The notes under the pieces are model-generated. The model was not told the DNA's origin. It did no database searches and saw only the letters and a program-made list of their open reading frames with translations. Of a stretch of DNA of 64,000 nt, positions 47,973 through 60,380 are shown piece by piece; positions within the stretch are counted from its first letter, which is position 1; each line of letters starts with the position of its first letter. Origin of the DNA: Carya illinoinensis (lineage: Eukaryota > Streptophyta > Magnoliopsida > Fagales > Juglandaceae); assembly GCF_018687715.1 (NCBI RefSeq), contig NC_056765.1:16567001-16631000 (forward strand), read 5' to 3'. Both the position numbers and the translations under genes were made by a program.

Positions 47973-50922
47973 TGTAACACCCGGGCCTAGCCATGCCAGC
48001 TTTCCAAAAATTTTGGGTTTTTAGGCATGAAAAGCCCGCTTGAGATATGCGAGTAAAATATTTTTTAAGAGACTAGGGTCTAAGTTTTTAATTTTGGTAG
48101 ATATCCAACTTTATTGGGCTTGCCATTTTATTTAAAATCATTAAATATTTTGGTTTAGATAAAATCTTGGTATGAGCCGAGCAATTTATGAATCAACTAT
48201 ATTTCTTTTAAGGATTAGTTGAGACCCAAAATTCGGAGAAAAAGCCTAAGCCCGTGAGATCTTGCATTAGTCGCCATGCTCTACACGATTCACGTCCATT
48301 TGTCACTGCATGTAGGGCTTCATAGTGTCCGTCTCCTTCGCATGCAAGTTTGTATCTCTAGTGTTTTTATGTCAGTCACCTAAACACCTCTTGCACAGTC
48401 CTCGTGCATGCGCTACATTCTCGCACCCTAAGTTTTCTTTTTAGAGCCAACTGCACCACCTTCAAGTAACCACAACCCAACCACTGCGTAAAGCCACAGA
48501 AGTCCTAACTCTACACCATTGTTCAACCCCACACGGCCATCATCCCCACAAGAAGGCCTACCCAGATCTCACCGCCGTAGCCAACCATGAACACATGCAC
48601 GGCAACACCACCACATGCAAGCTGCCAGCCCGTTTGGCCCCTATTTTAAGCCCCTGAAACATAGCATTTTGATTCAAATACCCACTACCCTTAAGCCACT
48701 ACCCCGCCAGTTGCCACGGCAGCAAATGATGCCACTGACAACAGAAGACACCACATGACAAGCTCCCACCTTCCGATGCTACCTTGGGTGAACCCAGTCC
48801 ATAGCTCCCGATGTGCTTGGTGCTTAAGTCCTCCCTCTCACCGTGGTCTCTCTCTCTCTTTCTACGTTAACCCTCTCTTTCATCACTTCTCATCTCTTTC
48901 TCTCTCTTGATAAGCCTCTATAGCGTTCTCTTCCCTCTCGATAAGCCTCTGCCACTGTCTCTTCCCTCTTCTATTAAACTGGAGGTAGTTGGTTAGCTTT
49001 TTCCTAATTATTCAACGTAAAGTATAGTAAAGCTTTTGCTAGGAAAATTACAGTTATGCCCTTGTAGTCACAAGTCAGAACAAATATTTTTTTTTTTTTT
49101 TTTTTTGTTTATACAGGTAATTTTGGTGGGGCATATTTTTTAAAATAAGCTTTAGTATTACAGAAAATTTTTATATTATTTTATGTGGGTTTTGACTCAC
49201 TTTTTATTTATCCAAAAGGTTTGTTTGATAGAACATAGTCAAGGTTTTTAAATTACAGATGATATTAAGATCATCTAAAGAATTTAGAGTTGATGAGTTA
49301 GTTGAAGATATTAAGTGAGAATCGATATTTTCTAGAATATATGATACTATAGGGTTATGAGAGTTTTAGATTATTTTTAAGGTAAAATAGGTTACTTAGG
49401 CCTCGTTTGTTTTCAAAGATGAGATAAGTTGAATAAAATATTATTAAAATATATTATATTTGTATTGAGATTTCAAAAAGTTGTATTGGGATTTGAAAAA
49501 GTTGAATTATTTTTTTTATTTTGTATGAAAATTTGAAAAGGTTGTAATGATTAAGATGAGATGAGATAAAATGAGATGAGATGAAAGTTTTGTGAAAGTG
49601 AACAAGGCCTTAGTGATTTAGGTTTAAGCACTTGATGAAATACATGTTCGATTGAAAATTTATGGGAGTCCATGACTATTTTATAGGTGACGATTGATTT
49701 TCATTCAATACTGTTGTGAAGAAATTCTGAAAAACTAAGAAGTTTAGGTAAGCAGGGTTTCTATGCTAGACTGTGCATAAAAAATAAAATGGTCTGAGGC
49801 TAATTTTAAAAAATATGCATGTTTTGTTATGAAAAGAATTGTGAAACAACCTTAGTTATTTGTTCTGTATTATTCATGAAATTATGTATAAAAATAAAGT
49901 ATTTTCTTGCATGACTGGTGTAAACATAGCCATTTTGGCATTTTGTTTAGGAACTATCCAAAATAAAGCGAATATGAAATTTTGTGCATAAATTATATTT
50001 TTGTAATATGATTTTGTTCTATTCTGAAGATGTTCTGTACTCTAATATGATATGATGTGATTTCTAAAACTTTTGACATGACATTCTGTTTTTGTTTCTG
50101 TTCCATTCTGACCTTAGCATGGATATAAAATTGTGGCTTTTGATAGGATTGGTACCAACTTTTCTATTTCCGGTGCACCCACTTTGGAAGTAAAGTGGTT
50201 TTTTGCGTGGTCTTGCCTATGTGCATACTCGAGGCTCCGAAAATAATAAGGGAAAGATTCACATTCTGTTTCTGCTCGGTTAGCTATCAGGGTTTGCACA
50301 ACCCTACCACGAGGGTTAAACATGGTCTATGCTATGATATGATATGATAAAATGAAGATATTTAGTTATGCCACGCCAAATGAACTTAAAAATATTTTCT
50401 AAAACTTTCGCTCTAATATTTTTGATAACATGTTTTGATTCTGCAATCTGAAAGTAAAAATATTTTGTTCTACATTCTAAATTCAGTAAATGCTCATATT
50501 TACACACTAGTATATGTTCTCTTCTTACTAACTTGTTGATAACTCACCATTTATCTCTACAACATTTTTCAAATAATCTTGATGGTTTAGCTGGAAAGCA
50601 AGAATAGACAGTGTTAGAGAGGTTGATGATAATAAAGGAATAAATACTCAAGGGTAAGTACTTATTTGAGATTCATAGTTAGTAAATTTTTTATTTTCGG
50701 TTATTTTGATATGTTGAGTTAAAGATATTTTCAAGTCTTTAGGAGTTTCTAATTTATTTTATTGAAAATTTCTTTGTTGTTCCTATGAAAGAGCATGGAT
50801 ATTTAGGTTGAGCAGATGAATTAATATTTTATAGAGTTTTTCAGATTTTAAAATTATGATATTAGAGTTAATATTAAGTAATAAGAACTAACTCTCTGGA
50901 TCTCCGAGATCAAGACGTTACA
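47973..50922. mobile_element. Solo LTR (long, Gypsy-type) with perfect target duplication
   Basis: Begins TGTAACACCCGGG and ends GACGTTACA, a TG...CA-bounded unit with a 6-bp terminal inverted repeat (TGTAAC/GTTACA). It is flanked by ATTTA on both sides (47968-47972, 50923-50927). 2,950 bp, no internal LTR pair and no retrotransposon domain, so most simply a solo LTR left by recombination between two LTRs. A start of TGTAACACCC/TGTGATACCCC type and length over 2 kb are common in Tekay-type Gypsy LTRs; lineage is inference. It carries a 211-bp MITE at 49399-49609, so the original LTR was about 2.74 kb. Confidence 0.85.
49399..49609. mobile_element. Tourist-like (PIF/Harbinger) MITE
   Basis: 211 bp with imperfect terminal inverted repeats: GGCCTCGTTTGTTTTC at the left, and the right end reads GGCCTTGTTCACTTTC on the reverse strand. 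It is flanked by the 3-bp target duplication TTA (49396-49398, 49610-49612), the PIF/Harbinger signature. The interior includes a gagatgagat repeat. No coding capacity. Inserted within the solo LTR. Confidence 0.85.
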
Positions 50923-50927
50923 ATTTA

Positions 50928-51952
50928 TATATTTAATTTCAATGTTTTCATCTTCCTCCAGCTCCTAATGAACTGACAAGTACAGCTTCATCACTCTCAT
51001 GTAAAAAGATATATAATTAGCACTTCCGACGCTGGAGGGGAGGGAGGGAGGGACTTTCTCCAAAATTAACTGTCGGCTTCTAAGTCTGATCATGTAGTCT
51101 GCGGAAGATCACGACGATTGGTCTTGTAGAAATGATGACCTGTTCACGACTCAAATATGTTTTGGAAATCCTTTTTATCGCTATTTCAGAAGAAGACATG
51201 ATCATTACGCAAATAATTTAATTAATCCTGTAGCATTCTATTCACTTCTTTTTTCTTGACTAAAGTAGATGTATTTGGAGTTTGGATTAGAAATTGTAAC
51301 ACTTGTCGAGCACCAAGCCTGCTTTCTCTAAATTTAATTTTTAGGTTCATATGTGTGGGAAGCTCATTTGAATTTTAGCTAGTAATTTTGAGTAGGCTGC
51401 GGACTCCAATAATTTGTTTTGGTGGGATATGAATTTTTGAGTATAAAATACGTTTAGCAGGCCAATATTTCGACAACTTCAATTGTGATATATTGGACAA
51501 TTTTAAGTTGTAGTTCATGATTTTAGAGAATATCAATGGGCCAATAATTTTTTAGAAGCCCAAATTATGGTAGTAGACTATAGGAGTATTATTGAGCTCA
51601 ATATTTGGACAAAAGTCTATTTAATATTTATGGACTTAAGTGAGTCCTAAGTATTTAGCAAGGAGATATTATTGGACGATGACTTTATTTTAGATGTGAG
51701 GATTAAGGTCCAGTTTGTTTACAAAGAGACTAGCCTAGGAGACCCGCACAACGTCTTTTTCAGGTAAGACTATTCCTTCTTTCAGTTTCTTCTCAAACCC
51801 ACGCTCTATCCTGACGGTTTGTTTTCTCCCCGAAATCTTCTCCCCTTCAGTTTTCTGCAATGCGAAAATATCTCCACCTCAATACAAAGCTCCTATGTCT
51901 ATAGCAGCTCTTCTCACATCAAAATTTCACTTTTCAACAGACTTTCTTTCTG

Positions 51953-52022
<70 letters not shown>

Positions 52023-52136
52023 TGCGATTCCTCAGTCGGCATTACTCAACGGCCAATTTATTACCATCCGTGAAGCCCATCACCGACAAACTCCACTGCC
52101 TGAGTAGTGCCAAACACTCCCTTCGCCAACCACATC
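50928..52136. other. Intergenic sequence with (CT)n microsatellite
   Basis: No recognisable gene. 51959-52021 is an uninterrupted (TC)n run of about 31 units. The two overlapping plus-strand ORFs across it are repeat artefacts. Confidence 0.55.
51959..52021. repeat. (TC)n microsatellite
   Basis: About 31 perfect TC units, flanked by pyrimidine-rich sequence. Confidence 0.97.
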
Positions 52137-52590
52137 CTGTCATGTAAGGGGCTTGGGCCTAAGGATAGGAATTGGCCTTATTGGTAGTGGCATTGTTATG
52201 TTTACCCATTCAAGTAGATTTCATTTTTCCAGTTGGTAATTAGTTGGTTATTTTATACTCAAGTGTTATTCTGTTAGTCTGTAATGGGTTTGTAGGTTGG
52301 CTTTGTCCAAGTCTTGTGCTGCAAATCTGGATTCACGATTATTTTATTCCAGTATGTTGGTGGGTGTTATGGGTTAGTTAACTATTATTAGTGGTCCAAT
52401 TATTTAGGTGGTTGTTATGATTTCCAGTTGTATTTATTCTATCATTATCAATGAAATTTGTCAAGTTGAATTTGGCAAACTATTAGTGGAGGATTTGGTT
52501 CCCTCAAGGAACCAAGTATTCTCAATTCTATTATGAATTACTTATCAGAAATGCTTTGAGACCGAATATGGGTTCCGAATGCTCTTTTTT
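52137..52590 (+). repeat. Possible LTR remnant related to the 877-6570 element
   Basis: The stretch ggaggatttggttccctcaaggaaccaag (split here in description: ggaggatttggttccctc then aaggaaccaag, about 52490-52520) parallels ggaggttttggattcctcg and aaaatccaag in the U5 part of the chromovirus LTR (about 1288-1316), with similar spacing from an upstream tgtcaa motif. A TGTCATG at 52137 could be its start, but no clean end or target duplication was found. Weak call. Confidence 0.3.
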
Positions 52591-52600
52591 TTTTAACTTA

Positions 52601-53243
52601 GTGCATGTTTGGGGTTGTGGTAGAAAATTTTGCTTTTAACTTAAGGCTTATAACTTAGAGCTTAACGTAATAAGCTCTACTATTAAAATGCTATTTATTG
52701 TTTGGGATCCTTATGTTTAAAGTACTTTCAAACATATTAGATTTATTTGGAAACAAATTAAAAAAGTACTTTTTGAGATAGAAATGACATAAAAGGGCAT
52801 ATACTTGATAAAAATCAAATATTATAATAAAATAATAACAAAAATAATCTAATAGTTTTTTAGTAACAATATATAATGAAAAAGAAAATTTGTTCAACGA
52901 TGCATAAGTGATAGGAGAAGAATAAAAAATATTGATGGGTAAAGTCTTGAGTAGATTATACTAGAATAATGAAAAATATAGATGGGCAAAGTTGTTATTG
53001 TATTAAAATAATGAGGGTCATTTTGTAATGTACATAACACGGTAAAATATGGACTACTTTTTCTGAAGTGCTTCTGGCATAAAGCATCACTTTGATGCTT
53101 TTGTTGAAACGTAATTTTCTACTTTTTCTTGGTTTAGAAGTACTTTGATGTAAAACTACCAAACAGATAAATTTTATCATTTAAGCACTTTAGACTGTTC
53201 TACCGCACTTTTTAGACCTCACACCGCAATTCCAAACAGACCC
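52601..53243. mobile_element. Tourist-like (PIF/Harbinger) non-autonomous element, 643 bp
   Basis: Left end GTGCATGTTTGGGGTTGTGG; right end on the reverse strand GGGTCTGTTTGGAATTGCGG, an imperfect terminal inverted repeat of about 22 bp. Flanked by TTA on both sides (52598-52600, 53244-53246). The interior is AT-rich and non-coding. Larger than a typical MITE. Confidence 0.75.
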
Positions 53244-53249
53244 TTAGTG

Positions 53250-53618
53250 ATTAAGCAAGTGTTTTTTAATGATGTTGTGAATTTTTTTTATTTTTTAAAA
53301 AATATTTAAGAATATAAAAAAATAAATGAAAAAAAATTAAAAATTAAAAATAAGAACCTTTTTATGCCTTATTCGGTAGGTCCTCAGGCGCACTACTCAT
53401 CACTTATACGTAATAGAGCCACTCCGTGTCCACAAATGAAAAACCTGGCCCACAAACACAACCAAGCCTTCCTGCACCCAAAGCCATGGCAACCACCAGG
53501 CGGCACAACCATGCTCACGTCCAAACCCACCCCTGTTTTTCTACTCCAAAGCAGAGCAACCTCCCAATTGCCCAATGATAGTCACGGCACCATCTAAGAC
53601 CACCACTGCCCAGTTGCA
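53250..53618. other. Non-coding flank of the Copia insertion
   Basis: AT-rich then C-rich (many cca, acc words). No supported gene. The C-rich part probably continues at 60381-60690 on the other side of the Copia element, as both have similar composition. Confidence 0.4.
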
Positions 53619-53623
53619 TCATG

Positions 53624-53917
53624 TGTTGGAAACAAGATGGAGACAAAACAACAAAGAAAAAATAGAAGAGGAATACACCACTCTGTTTACATTCAACGAA
53701 ACATAGTTCCAGTACATGACTACATAAATTCAAAAGAAAATTCTGGAGTCTAATTTAATGACATTTAATGTTATTCAAGTCCTCTATGTTTTACACAATT
53801 TCTTAATTGATCATAACTTTCTCAATAAAAATCCAATTGATAAACTGTAGCCCCTTCAAATTCTGATAAAAATTATCCCTTCAGTTTCAGCAATAAAACT
53901 AAGTTTAATTTTCAACA
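53624..53917 (-). repeat. 3' LTR of Copia element
   Basis: 294 bp; on the minus strand it follows the polypurine tract and contains the last codons and stop of the pol frame (TAA at 53905-53907). Confidence 0.93.
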
Positions 53918-56437
53918 CTCCCCCTTAAACTTGACATCTTTCCAACGCCGATCATCATCCTCAACTTTTGAAATGTATCATATTTGAGAGGCTTTGTTAA
54001 AATATCAACAACTTGATCAAGTGACTTCACAGACTCTGCCTCTACGTGCATGTTCTCAATGCATTGTCAAATAAAATGATACTTTGTCTCATTATGCTTG
54101 CTTTGATCATGAAACACCAGGTTCTTTGCTAGAGCAATGGCTAACTTATTGTCCATCATTATCTTGGTAGCTTCACTTTGCTCAAAATGGAGTTCCTTTA
54201 GCAATATCTTTAACCAAATTGCATGACAAGCACAAGCAGTAGCAACAACATACTCAGCTTCATAGGTTGAAAGAGTAACTGTGGGTTGTTTCTTAGAACA
54301 CCAAGAAATTGCATTATTTCCCCAGAAGAAAACAAACCCAGTAGTACTCTTCCTATCATCAATATCTCCAACATAATTGCTATCGCAATAGCCCATTAAC
54401 TTGAACTTATTTGAAGCTGAATAAGAAATTTCATAATCAAGAGTACCTTTAAGATAACGAAGAATTCTCTTGGCTGCCTTCATGTGTGTCTCAGACGGAT
54501 TTTCCATAAATACAATTTCAGGTCTGGTACAAGTCAAATATCTTAAGCTTCCCACATGGCTTCTGAACAATGTTGAATCAACCTTTTGTACCCCTTCCTC
54601 CTATTTTGAAAGTTTAACTCCACACTCCATGGGTGTGTTGACAGGATTGCAATCCAACATGTTGAACTTCTTTAGCACTTCCTTTGTATAGGCTTCTTGC
54701 GAGATGAAAATCCCATCCTTTATTTGCTTAACTTCAATTCCCAAATAATAGGACATGAGTCCCATATCACTCATCTCAAACTCTTGAGCCATAGCCTTGT
54801 TAAAACCTTCAAACATCATTTGATTGTTTCCTGTGAATATAAGATCATTCACATAGACACAAACAAATAATAGATCTTCATGTTCCTTTTTCACATAGAG
54901 TGCATATTCATGAATGCATCTAGTGAAGCCATTCTCTTTAAAATACTTATCAAGACGGCTATTCCAATCTCTTGGAGCTTGCTTTAATCCATATAAGGCC
55001 TTTTTTAGCTTAAGTACCTTGTCTTCATATCCTTCAACAGCAAAAGCTGCAGGCTATTCAATATAAACCTCTTCCTCAAGATGACCGTTTAGGCAAGCAG
55101 ACTTAACATCCATTTGATGGATCTTCCATTGATTTTGCACTGCGAGTGATAGTAGTAGTCTGATTGTCTCCAAACGGGCAACAGGAGCAAAAACTTCTTC
55201 ATAGTCAATGCCTTGTTTTTGCTTGTAGCCCTTTGCAATGAGTCTTGCCTTGTATCTTTCTACTTCACCCTTGGAATTCTTCTTGACTTTATACACCCAT
55301 TTGACTCCAATTGCTTGATTGCCACTTGGAAGCAAAGCAACCTCCCAAGTGCCATTCTTTTTAATGGCTTGAATTTCCTCCTCCATGGCTTGTACCCATT
55401 TTTTATCTTTCATAGCTTCTTCAAAACTCAAAGGTTCATCACTAGAATATAAACATAATAAATTCACATCTTCTAACCTTTCAATTTCTTCATAGAGATC
55501 CATGAGGCTTTGATATCTACGAGGGCCTTCACTTGAGCTAAATGAATGAGAAGATGATAATGATGCTATAGAGGATGAGGTTGGTGCTGTTGGAGATACA
55601 TTTTCGCCTTGGGCTTCTTGTATTGGAGTTTCATCTTCATCAAAATAGGGACAAAAATCAAAAGCTGTTTCATTATGTGTACTCCAATCCCACGTTGTAT
55701 CTTCTTCAAATTCAACATCTCTACTAATCATGACTTTGTTGTTGCTTGGATTGAAGAACTTGTAGCCTTTTGAGTTTTCATCGTAGCCAATAATTAAACA
55801 CAACCTTCTTACTCCTATCATCAAGTTTTGATCGCTCTTGCTCTAGAACTTGACATAGGCAACAAACCTAAAGACTCGCAAGTGTGACACATTTGGCTTC
55901 TATCCACTCCATGCTTCTTGGAGCGCCACATCCTTCAAACTTTTTGTAGGTGAACGGTTAGAGAGATAAACTACACATGCAACCGCTTCAGCCCAAAACT
56001 CTTTTGGTATCGACTTGCTTTTCAACATGGTTCTTGCCATATTAAGGATTGTTTGGTTCTTCCTTTCAACAACTCCATTTTGTTGTGGTGATCTCAGAAC
56101 GGTCAAGGGATGACGAATTCCATGTGTATCACAAAAGGCCTTGAATCCATTGGAAGTGAACTCTCCACCTCTATCAGTTCTTAGAGATTTGATCTCGTAG
56201 CCACTTTCTTTTTCAACATGAGCTTTGAATTTTTTGAATGTCTCAAAAGCCTCACTCTTTTACATCAAAAAATAAACCTATCTTTTTCGTGAATAGTCAT
56301 CAATAAAAAGCAAAAATAAGAGCTTTTACCAAGAGATGAGGGCTTGATTGGGCCACAAACATCTACATGAATAAGTTGAAGTGGCTCGGTGGCTCTTGAA
56401 TTGGATTGCTTGGGAAAACTCTTTCTTGAATGCTTGC
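53905..56437 (-). pseudogene. Copia polyprotein, 3' part: integrase core, RT, RNase H
   Basis: Resumes after the solo LTR with HSRKSFPKQSN and IHVDVCGP (integrase D). Then RSPQQNGVVERKNQTI (E), SNRSPTKSL, and the [60 protein letters not shown], and CVYVNDLIFTGN where the catalytic YVDD box has become YVND. RNase H follows: GSLRYLTCTRPEI, DDRKSTTGFVFFWG, STYEAEYVVATA, FHDQSKHNETKYHFI. Roughly nine codons between TRPEI and MENPS are missing. In-frame stops lie at about 55900, 55054, 54601 and 54067, with frameshifts in the integrase segment (56110-56290) and near 55800. Inactive. Confidence 0.92.
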
Positions 56438-58545
56438 TGTTGCACCTAAACTTTGACTCAAACTAATGAATCAAAAATTTAGTGCAGTTTTACCTGCAAG
56501 TATACAGGTGTCGTAGTACCTCACAGGGTCGAATCCACAAGGATTGACTTTTGTGATAAAGAAAATAAATTCAAACAATGAACAGAAATCACTAAAAGAA
56601 ACATGCAATCGAATATAAAATAAAATTACTGAGATGAAGATTTATAAAATAACTTAATAAAACTAAAATGATAAAATGAATTGATATAGAGAAAGACTAA
56701 GATTTCGAGGATCCGTCTAATAATTTATAATATTGTTTCCGATCAATTTACTTCAATTAAACTAGAATAATGATTCCGTTTAATTGGAAAATTTAGCATT
56801 TAAGGTCAAGAAAAATAGTCGCTAATGATTGAGCATGAACGATTGATGATTAAAACATTCACAAATCTATTTGAATATCACAGGGATTCCTCAAGCATTC
56901 ACTGTATTCGAAAATCACAATCAATCAAGATAAATATATAGATAATCAAAATATTCAATAATAAAATCATTCAATCGATCAAGCTCACAAAAGAAATTTT
57001 ACATTGATCCAAAAACAATGTTTAAATCATTAAACTTCACCTCTAACCTTAGTATGAAAATTTAGCCAACCATGTTCATCACAAGTGCTATAGAAATCAC
57101 ATAAATATTCTTCATTAGAAAACTAAAATAAAACACAAGAAATATTAGAAAACAACTTAGAAGCATTAAAATCTGGAAACCCAGTTGAAAACCAAATCCC
57201 GTCAAACGAAAACGTACGTATAACAAAAGCAAAACAAATAACTAGCCGCCGAACGAAAACTAAAACAAAATAAAACAAACTGCGAAAATGAAAAATAAAA
57301 TGATCACGCCAAGAGAGCTTCACGCTAACTCCCCTTGGTTCCTCCTCAAAACGAAAAGCATCCACCAAAAAAGTAAAAGTTAGGGAAAACCCAAGCTAGC
57401 CAATTAAATTCAAACCAGCTGAGGGCCCCTTGTTCTCCGTCTAGAACCCAAAAAGAACGAGAAGCCACTAAGGCCAATAAAAATGATGAAATCGACCGAC
57501 TGAAAAAATGTAAAACTGAACTGCAGAAGGAAAAAGAAATAAACCAAGCCGCCGCCTCCAAAGGTCTGGACGAAAACTCCCCAAGACGTCAAGACCCCTC
57601 TTCGTCCATGCCTTTGTTTTCATGTCCAAAGACTAGAACAGTTCTTTTTACGTTCTGCCATGCCTTGAAGTCACTGAACCTACCAGTCCCAACTCCACCC
57701 AGCTGGCATACATGAAACTGCTCTCTACTCTGTTCTACTCCTCCAAAACAGAGCAACTCTATATTTTTTTTCCTTTTGCAGAACGTCCCAATGGGAACCA
57801 GAGCTCCGTTCAGCCCGCTGCTTCAGTGTTTTCTTTTTTTTCTTCCGTAAAAACCTTCTCAGCTTTACGTCCTCTCTCCAGCCTTATGTCTAACTCCTCT
57901 TTCTTCAACATCCCTTCACGTAAGTCCTCCCTCGTTTTCGTCTCAGCCTTGCCTTCTCCGTCTACGCTTTTATTTTCTGGTTTTCCCTAAGCATTTGTCC
58001 CTCTCATCCCGTGTAAAAGTCACCTTCCAGCTTCTCTCACTCTAGCTTTGAAGTTCCGCTCCCCGTCCCCTTATATGAATTTAACGTTGCATGTGTTGTC
58101 CGCCAAAAATTATTTTACGTTCAAAGTCATCTGTCTTTATTTTTTTTCAGCTGCCCAAGTACACCGCCTCCTTCCTTCTCTTTGTCTTCTCTTCTGCATG
58201 TTTCTTTGTATTTCCTCTCAATTAGCATGTGCTTTTGGTCAAATGTTTTAACCGGATCTCATGTAAATTTTATTTAAGTTGAAAATAAGGAGAGAAAATT
58301 AACACTCAAAAATAAATTAAAAGAAAAATAGATTATCAAAAATATGTTATATATGTGAGGAAATATTGTCCAATTAAATCATAGTTATAAAATTAAGCAT
58401 AAACATGATATCAATCAATTAAAAATCACAACTCATATTTATACTTATTAACTATTTTTCCATTTAAAACCAGTAATAATGTCAGAAAGCATTTAAAATA
58501 CATTAATTTTAAATATATAAAATATGCAATATTTCAACTCAATCA
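56438..58545 (-). mobile_element. Solo LTR of an Athila-related Gypsy family, inside Copia integrase
   Basis: 2,108 bp bounded by TG (56438, TGTTGCACC) and CA (58545), with a perfect 5-bp target duplication CTTGC (56433-56437, 58546-58550). The last 90 bp (from catttaaaacca to atttcaactcaatca) match the end of the Athila-like LTR at 37204-39470, in the same orientation. The start also shares the style aagtatacaggtgtcgtag ... tcgaatccacaagg. No internal region or second LTR, so it arose by LTR-LTR recombination. Small ORFs within it are not genes. Confidence 0.9.
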
Positions 58546-60052
58546 CTTGCCTAATAAGCAAGCTTCACATAAATTATCGTGGTGATCAATTGTTGGAATA
58601 CCTTTCACCATCTTCTTTGCTCCCAAATCTCTAAGCCCCCCAAAATTTAGATGCCCATATCTCATGTGCCAAATCCATGATGGATCTTTAACACAAGTCT
58701 TTAAACACATGGCTTCGACGGTCTTCATATCCAACAAGAACATGCGATTTCTTGTCATAGAAGCCTTAGCAATAAGATTCCCTTCTTTATCTCTAAGCCA
58801 AAGAAAGCGATCTTCCATGTTTATTTTGCAACCATTTTCCATAAGTTGCCCAATACTCAAAATATTATTTTTCATCGTAGGAATGTAGTAAACATTAGGA
58901 AGAACCTTATGGCTCCCATTCTTTACCTCAAACAAAATTGTGTCTTAGCCTTTAATCTCCAACTTTGATTCATCACCAAAGCGCACATGGCCCGTCACTT
59001 TGGTGGCAAGTTCCACGAATTTGCTTCTATCGTCAGTCATGTGGTTGCTAGCTCCATTATCTAGGTACCATGTACTCTTCTCACCATTGGGTTCTTCCTT
59101 AAGCATAAGGAATAATGAGGGCTCCTCCACATCTTCCTTGTGCAAAATGAGCTTTGTCTCCTCTTCTACTTTCTTGGTTTGAAACTCCCAAGAATAATGC
59201 CCATATTTTCCACAAGAATATCATTCAATTTGACTTTTGTCATTCTTTACCTCATTGTATCTTTCATGGTTGCCTCTTCCTCTTCCTCTTCCATGTCCTC
59301 TTGAAGAATTTTGATTTCTTCCTTCTTGAGAAAAATTTTGCTCAGCTTTTCCTCTTCCACGACCAGGTCATCGTCCACGGCCTCGACCTCTTCCATGTCC
59401 TTGGCCTCTTTTACCGTTTTCATAAGCTTCTCCTTTATCTTTCAATGAAAGCCTTGCTTGCAAGGCTTGCTCTTGCTTGCCTCGGTTCATTCTTTCTTCA
59501 TTAGCCCGTAAGGATCCATTTAATTCATCAATGGACATGATCTCCAAATCTTTAGATTCTTCAATGGCTACCACTATGTGGTCAAATTTCAAGTTGAGAG
59601 AGCGGAGAATCTTCTCAACAACACAAACATCTTCTAATTTTTCTCCAAGCCTCTTCAGTTGATTCACCACTGCCAAGACTGTTGTGAAGTAATCTGAAAT
59701 AGATTCACTCTCTTTCATCAAAAGAGTTTGAAGACACACTTTCTTTACTTTTTCAACCCCCATGATGGAATTTCGAAGAGTATCCCATGCTTGCTTGCAG
59801 TTTGTTTCGTTGGCAACTTTCTCGAACATGTCATCATCTAAAACAATGATCTTTCTTCCTTTCTTTCTCCAAGGCTTCCTTTTGGGCTTGATTCAAAGGC
59901 TCCTCATTTTGAGGTTGATCAAAACCTTTCTCAACAATCTCCCATAATCCTTGGGAACCAAGGATAGCCTTCATTCGAATTGCTCAATTCTCATAATTGG
60001 GCTTGGGGAGTTGGGGGTATTGAAAAGAAAGAGTGGCTCCTTTAGAAGACAT
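58546..60052 (-). pseudogene. Copia polyprotein, 5' part: gag, protease, integrase finger
   Basis: Begins at the ATG of MSSKGATLSFQYPQL (60052), 30 bases inside the 5' LTR. Gag: [41 protein letters not shown], then a Gly/Arg-rich tail ([12 protein letters not shown]), then the CCHC region with a damaged knuckle near 59200. Protease STWYLDNGASNHMT. GAG-pre-integrase segment WHMRYGHLNFGGL, and CEACLLGK where the solo LTR begins. Lesions: TGA early in gag (about 60005), stops near 59840 and 59222, and TAG at 58948. Not functional. Confidence 0.9.
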
Positions 60053-60081
60053 TCTCTTGAACCAATGCTTAGATGCCAATC

Positions 60082-60375
60082 TATTGGAAACAAGATGGAG
60101 ACAAACAACAAAGAAAAAAGTAAAAGAGGAATACACCACTCTGTTTTCATTCAATGAAACATTGATCCAATACGTGCTTATAAATTCAAAAGAAAATTCT
60201 GGAGTCTAAGTTAATCACATTTAATACTATTCAAGTCCTCTAGATGTTTTGCACAATTTCTTAATTGATCATAACTTTCTCAATAAAAATCTAATTGATA
60301 AACTGTAGCCCCTTCAAATTCTGATAAAAAATATCCCTTTAGTTTCTGCAATAAAACCAAGTTTAATTTTCAACA
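60082..60375 (-). repeat. 5' LTR of Copia element
   Basis: 294 bp, about 7% diverged by eye from 53624-53917, including small indels that cancel in length. Confidence 0.93.
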
Positions 60376-60380
60376 TCGTG

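Larger units (their letters stand above)
53624..60375 (-). mobile_element. Complete but decayed Ty1/Copia retrotransposon
   Basis: Two 294-bp LTRs (53624-53917 and 60082-60375) bound a Copia-order internal region (gag, protease, integrase, RT, RNase H) on the minus strand. Flanks TCATG (53619-53623) and TCGTG (60376-60380) are a target duplication with one transition. On the minus strand the LTR runs TGTTGAAAA...TTTCCAACA; the 5' LTR end has changed CA to TA on the complementary reading. The primer-binding region (TGGCATCTAAGC, about 60068-60079) is a diverged initiator Met tRNA match. The polypurine tract is TTTAAGGGGGAG at 53918-53929. By eye the LTRs differ at about 7% of sites. A solo LTR (56438-58545) interrupts it. 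Confidence 0.93.

Noticed and set aside
51819..52107. Two overlapping Ser-Leu-rich ORFs
   Set aside because: Translation of the (TC)n microsatellite with no flanking domain.
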